From: Bacteroidales bacterium
GTDB taxonomy: Bacteria > Bacteroidota > Bacteroidia > Bacteroidales > UBA10428
Reading direction: 5' to 3'
DNA length: 64,000 nucleotides
NCBI GenBank assembly: GCA_035299085.1
Contig: DATGXG010000038.1
Location: forward strand, 60,892 to 124,891
Shown: positions 45,625 to 52,981 of the stretch, piece after piece
Position numbering within the stretch: the stretch's first letter is position 1
Layout: each line of letters begins with the position of its first letter
Translations under genes and position numbers: made by a program
Notes under the pieces: generated by a model
The model's database searches: none
Told to the model about the DNA's origin: nothing
What the model saw: the letters and a program-made list of their open reading frames with translations, nothing else

Positions 45625-45786
45625 AGAAATGAAAGAATGAATGAAAAATGAAGAATGAAAGAATGAAAAGAAAGAATGAAAGAATGAAAGAATGATAACT
45701 TCATTTCTTCATTTCTTCATTCCTTCATTCCTTCATTCCTTCATTTCTTCATTTCTTCATTTCTTCATTCCTTCATTCCTTCATTT
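45620..45786. repeat. Long hairpin built from GAATGAAA / TTCATTTC microsatellites
   Basis: Tandem GAATGAAA-type units (45620-45691) are followed by tandem TTCATTCC/TTCATTTC units (45704-45786), the reverse complement of the first half, with only about ten bases between. The region would fold into an almost 70-bp imperfect stem. It could block transcription between the small membrane protein gene and the superoxide dismutase gene, which is inference. Confidence 0.75.
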
Positions 45787-45830
45787 TCAATACTATTGAT
45801 AACTTTTTAACGTTATATTGTTTTTTGTAG

Positions 45831-45838
45831 TAGTTTTG
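45831..45838 (+). promoter_or_regulatory. Candidate -7 box (TAGTTTTG) for the superoxide dismutase gene
   Basis: TAGTTTTG matches TAnnTTTG 37 bases before the GTG start. No -33 TTTG lies at the expected spacing. Confidence 0.4.
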
Positions 45839-45874
45839 TAATAATTTAATGCTGCACCATTAAATTATTCTTTA

Positions 45875-46624
45875 GTGGATAAAAGAACATTTTTAAGGTC
45901 ATTATTGCTGGGCACTGCGGGTGTTGCTGCAAAAGGTCTCAATTCACCTCTTAAAGCAGCCGGGGTTCGCAAAAAATGGGATGGCATTTTCAGGATACCT
46001 GAATTGGATTATTCCATCGTGTCACTTGAACCTTTTATGAACAAAGAGGTTCTGAATCGTCATTTTTCCATATACAGCGACATTACTGCAAATTTTAACA
46101 GGACAGTTTCTGAGAACGGCTTACAGGGCAAGACAATTCACGAAATTTTTGAAAAGATTTCTAAATTGCCTGAATCCATCCGGTTTGACGGAGGCGGATA
46201 TTTTAATCACAAATTATTCTGGAGAGTGATAACACCCCGGAAGAATACTGCATTCTCGGCTGAATTAACCTATATGATCAACCGGTCGTTTGATTCTGAA
46301 GCAGGATTGCAAACCGCATTGGCCGATGCCGCAAACCGTGTATCCGGTTCTGGCTGGGCATGGCTTGTTTCCGGAAAAGACGGTTCACTTTTCGTCACGG
46401 CCACTTCAGGAAACGATAATCCTCTTATGAATACAAGCAAAGAAAGGGGTTTTCCTTTGCTTTGCCTTGATACCTGGGATCATGCCACTGCGGCTAACCA
46501 GTACTCAAATACTACAGAGTATGTTAATGCCTTCTGGAACCATCTGAATAAAGAAGTGGTTTCAAAAAGGTATGTGACAAGCGGAAGATTCTTTAGCAGA
46601 AGCTCTTCATTGCGAGGAGCTTGA
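45875..46624 (+). CDS. Exported, divergent Fe/Mn superoxide dismutase-like protein
   Basis: A 249-residue iron/manganese superoxide dismutase-like protein. It starts at a GTG; no in-frame ATG lies upstream. The N terminus (KRTFLRSLLLGTAGVAA) looks like a Tat-type export signal with KR in place of RR. The four metal ligands can be placed: His63 (NRHFS), His112 (YFNHKLFW), Asp199 and His203 (LDTWDH). Other active-site features differ from classical enzymes: the HHxxYV stretch after the first ligand is replaced by FSIYSDIT, and the usual NQDNPL outer-sphere Gln position reads GNDNPL. Activity is therefore uncertain. The last residues SSLRGA come from an inserted TCATTGCGAGGAGC repeat. Confidence 0.8.
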   Translation: MDKRTFLRSLLLGTAGVAAKGLNSPLKAAGVRKKWDGIFRIPELDYSIVSLEPFMNKEVLNRHFSIYSDITANFNRTVSENGLQGKTIHEIFEKISKLPESIRFDGGGYFNHKLFWRVITPRKNTAFSAELTYMINRSFDSEAGLQTALADAANRVSGSGWAWLVSGKDGSLFVTATSGNDNPLMNTSKERGFPLLCLDTWDHATAANQYSNTTEYVNAFWNHLNKEVVSKRYVTSGRFFSRSSSLRGA

Positions 46625-46762
46625 TAATTCTTATTTTTTTTATTGATAAGTTCATTGCGACGAGGCAATCTGCCAAAACAGGCAGGGCGATAAATCTTTG
46701 CATCGCTATGCATGTTCGGGCAGATTGCTTCGGCCCGCAGGAATCGGGCCTCGCAATGACGG
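46607..46762. repeat. TCATTGCGAGGAGC palindromic repeat, copy 3
   Basis: Outer arms TCATTGCGAGGAGC (46607-46620) and GCCTCGCAATGACGG (46748-46762) enclose inner CGAGGCAATCTGCC and GGGCAGATTGCTTCGG. The left arm provides the stop codon of the superoxide dismutase gene; the right arm abuts the 3' end of the M16 peptidase gene. Confidence 0.88.
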
Positions 46763-46769
46763 TTCCTAT

Positions 46770-49592
46770 TTATTTCTTCTTCTCCGGATACAGCACTACC
46801 CTCACGTACTTTTTCAAATCAATCTTTTTGGCGGCTTCCTGTATTTGTTCCGAAGTGAGTGATTCAATCCAGCCTGAATACCGGGTTATGAGTTCCGGAT
46901 CGTTATACCGGTATCCTGTAAGAAGCTGACCGAGCCAGTAGCCGTTCTCCTTCAGATTTTTTTCAAGGCTACGGCGCTGGGCTTCCTTGACCTTTACAAG
47001 GTCCTCGGGCTTAACACCGTTCTCCTGAATATTTCTGATCTCATCGATGGCCGCTTTTGTAAGTTTATCAGTATTCTCAGGTGCGCATGGAATAATCACA
47101 CTGATAAACGCCCTTGCATATGGAACCATTCCCATATCGGCATTTACACTGATCGTATAGGCTCCGCTAAGTTCTTCCCTGATCACATCCACATACCGGA
47201 TGTCGAGCAAATCACCAAGTGATTCAAAAACATGATCCTCCTGGGTACTCCAGGTTACGGGCACTTCGAAATATAGTCCGATCCGGCTCTTGGGGTCATT
47301 ACCCTTATAAACCGGTTTGTCAGTTTTTTTCGACGGTGGCCTGATACCCATGTCTTTCCAGTTTTCACCCCGTTTCAGCGAAGGGAGACTGGCCAGGTAC
47401 TTTTCGATAAGCGGCTTTATACTGTCAATTTTGAAAGAACCTACAATAAAGAATGTGAAATCCGAAGCATCTGCAAACCGGTCGTTATATACCTTCATAA
47501 TCTTATCCAGGCTGACGGTGGCTAACTCCTTTTCGTCAGGAATTACATCTGCCAGCGGATTATTCTGTGTTTTTGCCCTTGTAAACTGGTCACCAAAGTA
47601 GGTATCCGGATCAGAAAGAGCATTTTTATAATACGATTTCTGAAGCGACATGATCGATTCATACATTACGCTGTCTTTGCGAGGGGCTGTAAAATAGAGG
47701 TATGCCAGCTGGAACATACTTTCAAGGTCCTTTGGTACCGCTGATCCGGTAACTCCTTCAAAATACTCACCAATATAAGGACTGGCTGACACGTTTTTGC
47801 CGGCAAGCAACTTGGTCAGGTCGCTTGAGGAATAATCCCCGACTCCGCATTCCGATACGATATCGTCAGCCATTGTGGCCGATTCATGGTCAGAAAGACT
47901 GTAAAGTGAATAACCGCCGGGACTATAAGAACTGAAAAGAACCTGGTCGTTCTTAAAATCTGTGGGTTTCAACACTACCCTGGCACCATTCGAAAGCTTC
48001 ATTTCAACCGTGCCAATGGCTTCATCCTTCTTTGTCAGCAGGATGCGGCCAGGCTTTGGCTGGTTCTTAATCAGCTGGCTGCCTGAAATTTTATCCACGT
48101 AGGCTGTTAACTCAGCGCTCTGCGCCTGCCCGATGGCCTTCTCAACCGTATTGTCGTCTGGCAAAACAAGACCTTCTTTCTGAGGGGCCAGGATGGCAAG
48201 CACCCGGTTATCCTGCTTCAGACTTTGCTTAAGAAGATCATTGATTTCTTCAGGAGTGATTCCGTCAATATATTGCTTTACAAATTCATATTCAAATTCG
48301 ATCCCGGGAATGGGTTCATCTACCGTAAAATTACGGGCATACTCGGATGCATAATTGGCTGAATTAGTTTTTCCTCTCTCGTTATAGGCATTTTCATAAG
48401 AAGTAAGCATCTCGCTCTTTTGCCTGCTGATTTCCCCCGGAGTAAATCCAAACCGTACAGCCCTCTCTGTTTCGGTTACCATGGCCTCAATTCCCCTGGT
48501 TATTGCATTCTCGGGAACAACAGCTGCTACCTGGAACATATCTTTTTCGGGTACCATCGAACCATAGGAGACCTGGCCTGCCATAACCGGCGGATCCGGT
48601 TTTTCCCTGAGTTCATTGATCCGTTGAGTGAGCATACCGGCAATCATCTGGTACATCATCATTTTGCGGTAATCCTTCTGAAGCGTCTGGTTAAAGTGTT
48701 CGAGCTTACAGAATAAAACGGTTTGAACAACAGGCATTTCCTTATCGGAAAAAATAAGCATTTTAGTTCCTTCATGGTCAGGAACGGGAGTTGTTGTTCT
48801 TGGCCTGCTGTTTTCGGGATTTTTAAGGGAACTGAAATGATCCTTAATAGTTTTCTCAACGGCATCCGGGTCAATATCACCAACCACAATGAGAGCCATC
48901 AGGTCAGGCCGGTACCAGTCGGAATAAAATTTCTTAAGTGTTGCGTGAGGAGCACCCTGAATAACTTCCCTGGTTCCAATGGGAATTCTGACTGCGTATT
49001 TTGAATTCTCAAACAGAACAGGGAAAAGCTTGTCCTGCAACCGCTGGCTGAGTCCCTGGTTCAGTCGCCACTCTTCCGTGATGACCCCTCTCTCCTTATC
49101 TATTTCCGCATCATCAAAGGTGAGATTGTGAGCCCAGTCTTCCATAATCTGGAATCCTTTTTCAAGGATATGGGCAGAATCGGTAGGAAGAGTAAGCATG
49201 TAGCTGGTTTCATTAAATCCGGTGCTTGCATTCACTTCGGGACCGAACTGTACTCCTACGGACTGCATGTAGTGCACCAGCTCATTTTTTGCAAAATTCT
49301 TAGTGCCGTTAAAGGCCATATGTTCGGTAAAATGGGCCAAGCCGCGTTGATCTTCGTCCTCAAGTACAGATCCGGCTTTCACAACCAATCGCAATTCCAC
49401 TCGTTTCTCGGGTTTGCCATTTTGCCTTATATAATATGTAAAACCATTGTCGAGTTTACCAATCCGGATCTTATTATCAACCGGTATCGGCTGATCAAGG
49501 CGATCCTGCGCCGATGCAAATGCCAATGAGGCAAATAAAGCCAGGCAGATTGACAGAATCTGCCCGGCATTATATTTTTTGGATGATTTCAT
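46770..49592 (-). CDS. M16-family zinc metallopeptidase (pitrilysin-like), exported
   Basis: A 940-residue insulinase/pitrilysin-type peptidase with a signal peptide (ILSICLALFASLAFASA). The inverted zinc site is HFTEH (His87, Glu90, His91) in GLAHFTEHMAFNGTKNF; the third ligand Glu lies downstream in DKERGVITEEW. The protein has the full two-half M16 layout, with inactive M16C-like domains after residue 470 (TVSLDKIMKVYNDRF and YAFISVIIPC-type segments). It would degrade peptides in the periplasm. It is followed by copy 3 of the palindromic repeat, and it starts 31 bases after the PIG-L gene stop on the same strand. Confidence 0.94.
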   Translation of the reverse strand: MKSSKKYNAGQILSICLALFASLAFASAQDRLDQPIPVDNKIRIGKLDNGFTYYIRQNGKPEKRVELRLVVKAGSVLEDEDQRGLAHFTEHMAFNGTKNFAKNELVHYMQSVGVQFGPEVNASTGFNETSYMLTLPTDSAHILEKGFQIMEDWAHNLTFDDAEIDKERGVITEEWRLNQGLSQRLQDKLFPVLFENSKYAVRIPIGTREVIQGAPHATLKKFYSDWYRPDLMALIVVGDIDPDAVEKTIKDHFSSLKNPENSRPRTTTPVPDHEGTKMLIFSDKEMPVVQTVLFCKLEHFNQTLQKDYRKMMMYQMIAGMLTQRINELREKPDPPVMAGQVSYGSMVPEKDMFQVAAVVPENAITRGIEAMVTETERAVRFGFTPGEISRQKSEMLTSYENAYNERGKTNSANYASEYARNFTVDEPIPGIEFEYEFVKQYIDGITPEEINDLLKQSLKQDNRVLAILAPQKEGLVLPDDNTVEKAIGQAQSAELTAYVDKISGSQLIKNQPKPGRILLTKKDEAIGTVEMKLSNGARVVLKPTDFKNDQVLFSSYSPGGYSLYSLSDHESATMADDIVSECGVGDYSSSDLTKLLAGKNVSASPYIGEYFEGVTGSAVPKDLESMFQLAYLYFTAPRKDSVMYESIMSLQKSYYKNALSDPDTYFGDQFTRAKTQNNPLADVIPDEKELATVSLDKIMKVYNDRFADASDFTFFIVGSFKIDSIKPLIEKYLASLPSLKRGENWKDMGIRPPSKKTDKPVYKGNDPKSRIGLYFEVPVTWSTQEDHVFESLGDLLDIRYVDVIREELSGAYTISVNADMGMVPYARAFISVIIPCAPENTDKLTKAAIDEIRNIQENGVKPEDLVKVKEAQRRSLEKNLKENGYWLGQLLTGYRYNDPELITRYSGWIESLTSEQIQEAAKKIDLKKYVRVVLYPEKKK

Positions 49593-49623
49593 TCAGGTGT
49601 GGAATTATTTATTTCAGTATGCA

Positions 49624-50511
49624 TTACGGAAGAAATGGAAAATAATGATGAATGTTTTCTTTGGTGAGCCTTGTTCCGTATTCCGAATCCTCAAAAGCCT
49701 CACAGTATTTAACTTTGCTGCCCCTGTCCTTTCCATACTCTTCAATAAGTTTAGCTCTGTAAGGTTCGGCATCCCAGTTCGATTTGTATTGAGTTCCAAG
49801 CCATGCACGGCGGTCGGCTTCGGTTTTAGGAACCTGGTCAAGGATCCCCCTGTTAAAGGGAAGCCACTCATACATTTGTGATGTATGCTGGTGGTACATA
49901 TCAATCTTTTTTTCTATTACATCATCAATATCGATAACCACATCGGCTTTAAAAGGTTCAGGATGTGTGAAGCCGTCACTCATGTAAAGAAATACGGGAT
50001 TTTTTTCAAGGAATGGAACTTCGGGCAAAATGGTAGGAACCGTAACCATATAAGCGGCATCATTTACAAGAACACCGGTATACCTATGGTCGGGATGATA
50101 GTCGTAGGGACGCGGATAAATCACAATGTCGGCCTTCTGTTCGCGGATCAGACGGATTACCTGTAACCTGTTTTCATAGGTTGGCATCAGCTGCCCGTCA
50201 TGATTATCAAGAGTAATATACTTTACACCGATTACCTGGCCTGCTCTGCGGGCTTCTTCGCGTCGAGTTTTAGCCAGCACATCAGCTTTCATGCTCTGAT
50301 GCCCTGCATCACCGTTTGTAAGAGAAACCATCATTACATCATAACCCATCTGTGCCCATTTATAGGCTGTACCTCCCATTTCATCAGGATCATCAGGGTG
50401 AGCTCCGATTATGATTACGTGGAGCTTATTTTCCGGCTTTGCCTGTGAAAATACTGATGAGACACTGAATACCAATCCCAGAAGTAAAAAAATGACTGCT
50501 GTTTTTTTCAT
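49624..50511 (-). CDS. PIG-L family deacetylase, exported
   Basis: A 295-residue zinc-dependent N-acetylsugar deacetylase-like protein (PIG-L/LmbE fold). A signal peptide (LLGLVFSVSSVFSQ) is followed by the zinc and catalytic motif GAHPDDPDEMGG (His38, Asp40, Asp41) and by TNGDAGHQSM. The third ligand lies in the YHPDHRYTG segment. Family members remove acetyl groups from GlcNAc-containing substrates; the target here is unknown. It is 31 bases upstream of the M16 peptidase gene and probably co-transcribed with it. A TAnnTTTG box lies about 55 bases before its ATG. Confidence 0.9.
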   Translation of the reverse strand: MKKTAVIFLLLGLVFSVSSVFSQAKPENKLHVIIIGAHPDDPDEMGGTAYKWAQMGYDVMMVSLTNGDAGHQSMKADVLAKTRREEARRAGQVIGVKYITLDNHDGQLMPTYENRLQVIRLIREQKADIVIYPRPYDYHPDHRYTGVLVNDAAYMVTVPTILPEVPFLEKNPVFLYMSDGFTHPEPFKADVVIDIDDVIEKKIDMYHQHTSQMYEWLPFNRGILDQVPKTEADRRAWLGTQYKSNWDAEPYRAKLIEEYGKDRGSKVKYCEAFEDSEYGTRLTKENIHHYFPFLP

Positions 50512-50563
50512 AGATCTAGTTTTTTAGAATATTTGAAAATATATAGGGTCAGTTAAGGAAAAA

Positions 50564-50571
50564 CAAATTTA
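50564..50571 (-). promoter_or_regulatory. Candidate -7 box (TAAATTTG) for the PIG-L gene
   Basis: On the minus strand TAAATTTG matches TAnnTTTG, 53 bases upstream of the start at 50511. The -33 region is AT-rich with no clear TTTG. Confidence 0.4.
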
Positions 50572-50620
50572 ACATTTAAAAGGTTAATTTGCTCTTTAAA
50601 CTCCTGTTAAGAGGCTGCCA

Positions 50621-51514
50621 TTAAGGAATCAAAGCCATTCCGACTTTTTCTCCCACTTTCACGCGGGTTTCAATTCCTCTGGACGATAATTCAGTTAGAT
50701 CGGCATCAGGTAACAGGACAGTTTTCCTGAAAAACTGTACTATTGTGGAACCCCCGAATTCAAACCAGCCTTTTTCCTCTCCTTTTCGAAACCCATAGGC
50801 AGACCGGTTCAAAAGAATCACCTTTCCGACCATCAGCGCACCCACTTCAAAATGTAAGACTTTCCCGAAATTACGGGTCTGAAGAATTGTCATTTCCCTG
50901 TAATTCTTCGACATGAGGGCATCAACAGAAGACAGGGCAATCGGATTGACTGAATGAAGAGCACCCTTGATGCGCACTACACTTTCCTGCCGGCCGTCAT
51001 CTATGTAACAGAAGCGATGATAGTCGCACGGAGCCAGCCTGTATACAAAGCACCAGCCATCGGCATAATCATCCGCCAGCTTTTTACTTTGGATGAACTC
51101 CTCAAGTTCATACCAGTACCCTTTTACAGGAAGTGTGTTTTTTTCAGCCAGGTTGAAAACAAGAAGCCTTGCATCGGCTGGTGAAATAAGGTGTGTGCGC
51201 TCATGGTCTATCGGTCGAGCCTCAGGTTTAAGCTTTCGGATAAAAAAATCATTCAGGCTTCTGAAAGAATGTAATTCATCCTGAACCTCGGAAATATCAA
51301 TGTTATATTCTTTTATAAAAGACCCGATTTTCATGGTACTTCGCCTGCTCCTTACGAACCTCGAATAGGTTTGCGAAACAAAGTGCCGGGCGATAAACGG
51401 GTTCAGTATTTTCCCGGGAAGGGAATTATAGAGGAATTGCAAACCGCCTGTGTTGCCGGAAATTTCTGATTCCAGTTGGTGAGTGCTACGGTTAAAGACT
51501 TTATGTTCAATCAT
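50621..51514 (-). CDS. psd: Phosphatidylserine decarboxylase
   Basis: Converts phosphatidylserine to phosphatidylethanolamine at the membrane. The 297-residue proenzyme has the long form layout: DFFIRKLKPEARPID and SPADARLLVF, the His motif APCDYHRFCYIDDG, HSVNPIALS, and the self-cleavage site FEFGGSTIV. Ser256 would become the pyruvoyl group; the usual LGST here reads GGST. The C-terminal alpha chain begins there and ends VKVGEKVGMALIP. It is 43 bases after the glycosyltransferase stop on the same strand. Confidence 0.94.
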   Translation of the reverse strand: MIEHKVFNRSTHQLESEISGNTGGLQFLYNSLPGKILNPFIARHFVSQTYSRFVRSRRSTMKIGSFIKEYNIDISEVQDELHSFRSLNDFFIRKLKPEARPIDHERTHLISPADARLLVFNLAEKNTLPVKGYWYELEEFIQSKKLADDYADGWCFVYRLAPCDYHRFCYIDDGRQESVVRIKGALHSVNPIALSSVDALMSKNYREMTILQTRNFGKVLHFEVGALMVGKVILLNRSAYGFRKGEEKGWFEFGGSTIVQFFRKTVLLPDADLTELSSRGIETRVKVGEKVGMALIP

Positions 51515-51557
51515 GTTGCAGTGATCGGGTACTGCTCACAAAAATAACATAATCCGG

Positions 51558-52250
51558 CTAATTAACCTTTAATTCATCCTTTGCATAAAAAAGGATTTGT
51601 CTCACAAAATTATTAAATCCCGTGGCAAACATCATATCGCCAAAAGTGCGGACATCATTTACAAGGCCGCGGAACAATCCCCATTTTATTGCTTTATCGG
51701 TATTTATGGCTGATTGGGCCATCCAGTAGACTATTTTATTTTTCTCGTACATCCATGTATTGACAGCTGATTCAAGCTGCCACCGCTTTACCTGGCCTGA
51801 AAGTACATTCAGAAGATCGGATTTTCGCAGGATACGTTCGCCGGTAAACAAGACATCACCCCTGTACATGCGGATCAGGAGGTCAGCTCTTACCCTTCTC
51901 AGGATCAGCATATCGATGCCAGGGTTTGATTTTACGGCATTCACAGCCTGCTCTATTTCAGTATGGACAAGATGCTGCAAATCGGCATCGAGCAATAAAA
52001 TATATTCGCCGTCTGCATATTTAAGTCCTTCCCTGATCGCATCGGTTTTACCTGAATTTTCAGGAAGACGGATGACACAAAAACCGGGATGTTTTCGTTT
52101 GATTTCAAGATAATTATTATTGTCTGAGGCGTCATCCACACAGATCACCTCATCAATATTCCTAACCCTTGAAACTTCATACAAAACATCAAATAAATAC
52201 AGATCTTCGTTCCAGAAGGGAATAATACATGAGGTTTTTCCTGATCGCAT
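51558..52250 (-). CDS. Family 2 glycosyltransferase
   Basis: A GT-A fold glycosyltransferase. I start it at the ATG at 52250, which has AAAGG 8 bases upstream, not at the TTG at 52280. Residues read TSCIIPFWNED (nucleotide-binding strand), VICVDDASDNNN, ENSGKTDAIREG and ILLLDADLQHL (DxD metal site). The C-terminal half is helical, with RRVRADLLIRMYRGDVLFTG and RILRKSDLLNVLSG. No membrane segments are obvious. It would add a sugar to a lipid or glycan acceptor; neighbours (phosphatidylserine decarboxylase, HAD phosphatase) fit envelope work, without naming the acceptor. Confidence 0.88.
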   Translation of the reverse strand: MRSGKTSCIIPFWNEDLYLFDVLYEVSRVRNIDEVICVDDASDNNNYLEIKRKHPGFCVIRLPENSGKTDAIREGLKYADGEYILLLDADLQHLVHTEIEQAVNAVKSNPGIDMLILRRVRADLLIRMYRGDVLFTGERILRKSDLLNVLSGQVKRWQLESAVNTWMYEKNKIVYWMAQSAINTDKAIKWGLFRGLVNDVRTFGDMMFATGFNNFVRQILFYAKDELKVN

Positions 52251-52315
52251 AACGTTGCCTTTGTTTCCTGAAAGAAACAATCTATCAACGGCATCAGTTC
52301 ATATTGACTGCAGGA

Positions 52316-52981
52316 TCACAGGAACAAATGAGATATCCGTTCGGGGTTATCAACGATTATTGCAGCACCATTGGTTTTTAATTCCTCTCTGCTCCTGAAA
52401 CCCCATGATACACCAACTGCATACATTCCTGCTTTATTCGCAGTTATCATGTCGACATCTGAATCTCCCACATATACAGTATTCCTGGGATCGACAGCCA
52501 TCTTCCGGCAGATATGCAAGGCTCCTGAAGGATCAGGCTTTTTCGGAAAATCAGGACCAGCGCCCATAACATGCTGAAAACCGATATCAGGCAACAGGTG
52601 CTCAACTATTTTTATTGTAAGAGGTTCAGCCTTATTTGAGAAAACCGACATTTTTATATTCCGGCCTGCGAGTTTCAGCAGCATGGGCTTAATTCCATCA
52701 TACAGCCTGGTTTTTACGATGCAATTGGAATCATAATGCTCAATCATTTCATGAAGGCAATCACGGATTACCTTTTCCTGCCTGTCCTTTTCAGGCAACG
52801 CCTGTTTAACCAGGTTGTCGAGCCCCCGTCCTACCAAAAGTTTATAATCATTAACAGGCCTTTCCGGGTAACCGTTCAATCTGAGTACATAATTCATGGA
52901 ACCGGCTATATCATCAAGTGTGTCGGCCAGGGTACCGTCGAGGTCAAAAATTATTGCGGCGTAAGTGTTCCTGTTCTTCAT
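52316..52981 (-). CDS. HAD-family phosphatase (phosphoglycolate phosphatase-like)
   Basis: A 221-residue haloacid dehalogenase-type phosphatase. Motif I is IIFDLDGTLADT (nucleophile and acid Asp). Motif II is SVFSNKAEPL and motif III/IV reads KKPDPSGA and VYVGDSDVDMITA. The helical cap after motif I (DDIAGSMNYVLRLNGYPE) is of the Gph subfamily, so phosphoglycolate or a similar small phosphate is the likely substrate. Its ATG overlaps the stop of the penicillin acylase gene by 4 bases (ATGA), a sign of translational coupling. Confidence 0.9.
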   Translation of the reverse strand: MKNRNTYAAIIFDLDGTLADTLDDIAGSMNYVLRLNGYPERPVNDYKLLVGRGLDNLVKQALPEKDRQEKVIRDCLHEMIEHYDSNCIVKTRLYDGIKPMLLKLAGRNIKMSVFSNKAEPLTIKIVEHLLPDIGFQHVMGAGPDFPKKPDPSGALHICRKMAVDPRNTVYVGDSDVDMITANKAGMYAVGVSWGFRSREELKTNGAAIIVDNPERISHLFL

